Origin: JAJFVC01 sp039698075
GTDB lineage: Bacteria; Planctomycetota; Planctomycetia; Pirellulales; Thermoguttaceae
Direction of reading: 5' to 3'
DNA: 6,041 nt
Assembly: GCA_039698075.1 (NCBI GenBank)
Contig: JBDKTJ010000106.1
Coordinates: 1-6,041, forward strand
Of this stretch, positions 5,757 through 6,041 are shown one piece after another. The notes beneath the pieces are model-generated. The model was given only the letters and a program-made list of their open reading frames with translations. It ran no database searches and had not been told where the DNA came from. Position 1 is the stretch's first letter, and the number at the start of each line of letters is the position of its first letter. Both the position numbers and the translations under genes were made by a program.

Positions 5757-5770
5757 TGACCACGGCACCC
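5757..5770 (-). repeat. 14-bp partial copy of the interspersed repeat (copy 4)
   Basis: TGACCACGGCACCC is identical to 4791-4804 of copy 3 and in the same orientation. It follows 13 bp after the stop of the AT-rich lipoprotein gene. Only the outer half of the repeat is present; the second palindrome is missing. Confidence 0.65.
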
Positions 5771-5862
5771 AGGCGGCGGAGAGACGCATCGTGCTCTCGG
5801 CGACGACAGAAAAGACTCCCGACCCCGTTTCCAACGAATATCCGAGTCTTCCTCGCCCCACG

Positions 5863-5899
5863 GCCCTCACCCTAGCCCTCTCCCAGCGGGAGAGGGGAC
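5863..5899. repeat. REP-like repeat with a 9-bp hairpin
   Basis: CCCTCACCCTAG precedes a perfect hairpin of CCCTCTCCC (5876-5884), loop AGC, and GGGAGAGGG (5888-5896). From memory, this CCCTCACCC...CCCTCTCCC...GGGAGAGGG pattern is a widely scattered extragenic repeat in several GC-rich bacterial groups. The stem could also hinder transcript decay or read-through. Confidence 0.75.
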
Positions 5900-5972
5900 A
5901 TGAATCAGCAATTCCAAAACACGTTCTTAGTTCGACTTTTGCACTTTTTAAGGGCAAAAACTGACCTATCAC

Positions 5973-5978
5973 TATAAC
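5973..5978 (+). promoter_or_regulatory. -10-like box before the edge hairpin
   Basis: TATAAC, five of six to TATAAT, only 2 bp before the 5' arm of the hairpin at 5981. No good -35 is seen at 16-18 bp. A transcript from here would begin within the 5' arm. Confidence 0.3.
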
Positions 5979-5980
5979 GC

Positions 5981-6037
5981 GAGCCTCCGGGACAATGCTT
6001 GGTGATTGAACAACCCAGGCATTGAGCAAGGAGGCTC
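5981..6037 (+). promoter_or_regulatory. Two-tier hairpin sequestering a Shine-Dalgarno sequence
   Basis: The outer stem pairs GAGCCTCC (5981-5988) with GGAGGCTC (6030-6037). The inner stem pairs AATGCTTGG (5994-6002) with CCAGGCATT (6015-6023), nine pairs with one G-U, around a 12-base loop. The strong ribosome site AAGGAGG (6028-6034) lies in the 3' arm of the outer stem, and the window ends 7 bases later, so a start codon is expected at or just after position 6041. The pairing is seen; the control of translation is inferred. Confidence 0.55.
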
Positions 6038-6041
6038 ACAA

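Larger units (their letters stand above)
5744..6041. other. Non-coding region at the right edge
   Basis: No credible gene is contained. It holds a partial repeat copy (5757-5770), a REP-like hairpin (5863-5899), a TTTTGC/GCAAAA inverted repeat (5937-5942 and 5954-5959), and a large hairpin with a strong ribosome site at the edge. Confidence 0.6.

Noticed and set aside
5709..6029. 106-residue minus-strand open frame containing LSRWERARVRA
   Set aside because: That peptide is the translation of the REP-like repeat. The frame crosses three repeats and has no ribosome site or domain.
5981..6037. Integron attC site
   Set aside because: The two-stem, internal-loop shape is reminiscent, but the outer arms lack the AAC/GTT core boxes and no integron features are seen.

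Overview
The window comes from a GC-rich bacterium, most likely a planctomycete of the Pirellulales type. I infer this from the roughly 60% GC backbone, the style of the TPR lipoprotein, and interspersed palindromic repeats of a kind I associate with such genomes; no single marker proves it. The left two thirds is ordinary chromosome. The right third looks like an accessory patch, where small lipoprotein genes sit between copies of short repeats.

Layout. Positions 2-820 (+) are the C-terminal part of a PhoA-family alkaline phosphatase, with most metal-binding motifs visible. Converging on it is a minus-strand pair, 2058-1147 (CorA-family divalent cation transporter) followed 13 bp later by 1133-843 (HPr-type phosphocarrier). 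A divergent intergenic region of about 300 bp separates corA from 2358-3722 (+), an intact MgtE magnesium channel with N domain, two CBS domains and five membrane segments. Two unrelated Mg2+ transport families therefore share one divergent control region, and an HPr protein rides in the corA transcript. HPr carries Asp where the regulatory Ser46 of Gram-positive HPr lies. CorA carries SMN instead of the GMN signature.

From about 3750 rightwards the character changes. A lipoprotein with six perfect-length TPR units (3866-4627) lies between two direct copies of a 40-bp repeat (3815-3854 and 4643-4682). The core of the repeat is two 10-bp palindromes that fold into a 10-bp hairpin. A third, inverted copy (4773-4804) makes 4643-4804 a miniature-transposon-like structure with 32-bp perfect inverted ends. 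Next comes a clearly AT-richer, unrecognised lipoprotein gene (5015-5743), itself bracketed by a 14-bp piece of the same repeat (4791-4804 and 5757-5770). The arrangement suggests two gene modules inserted at or exchanged through these repeats.

The right edge (5744-6041) has no gene. It holds a REP-like hairpin (5876-5896) and a two-tier inverted repeat (5981-6037) whose 3' arm contains a strong AAGGAGG Shine-Dalgarno sequence only 7 bases from the window end. A gene probably begins just outside the window, with its ribosome binding site folded away in read-through transcripts, as known for some transposase genes.
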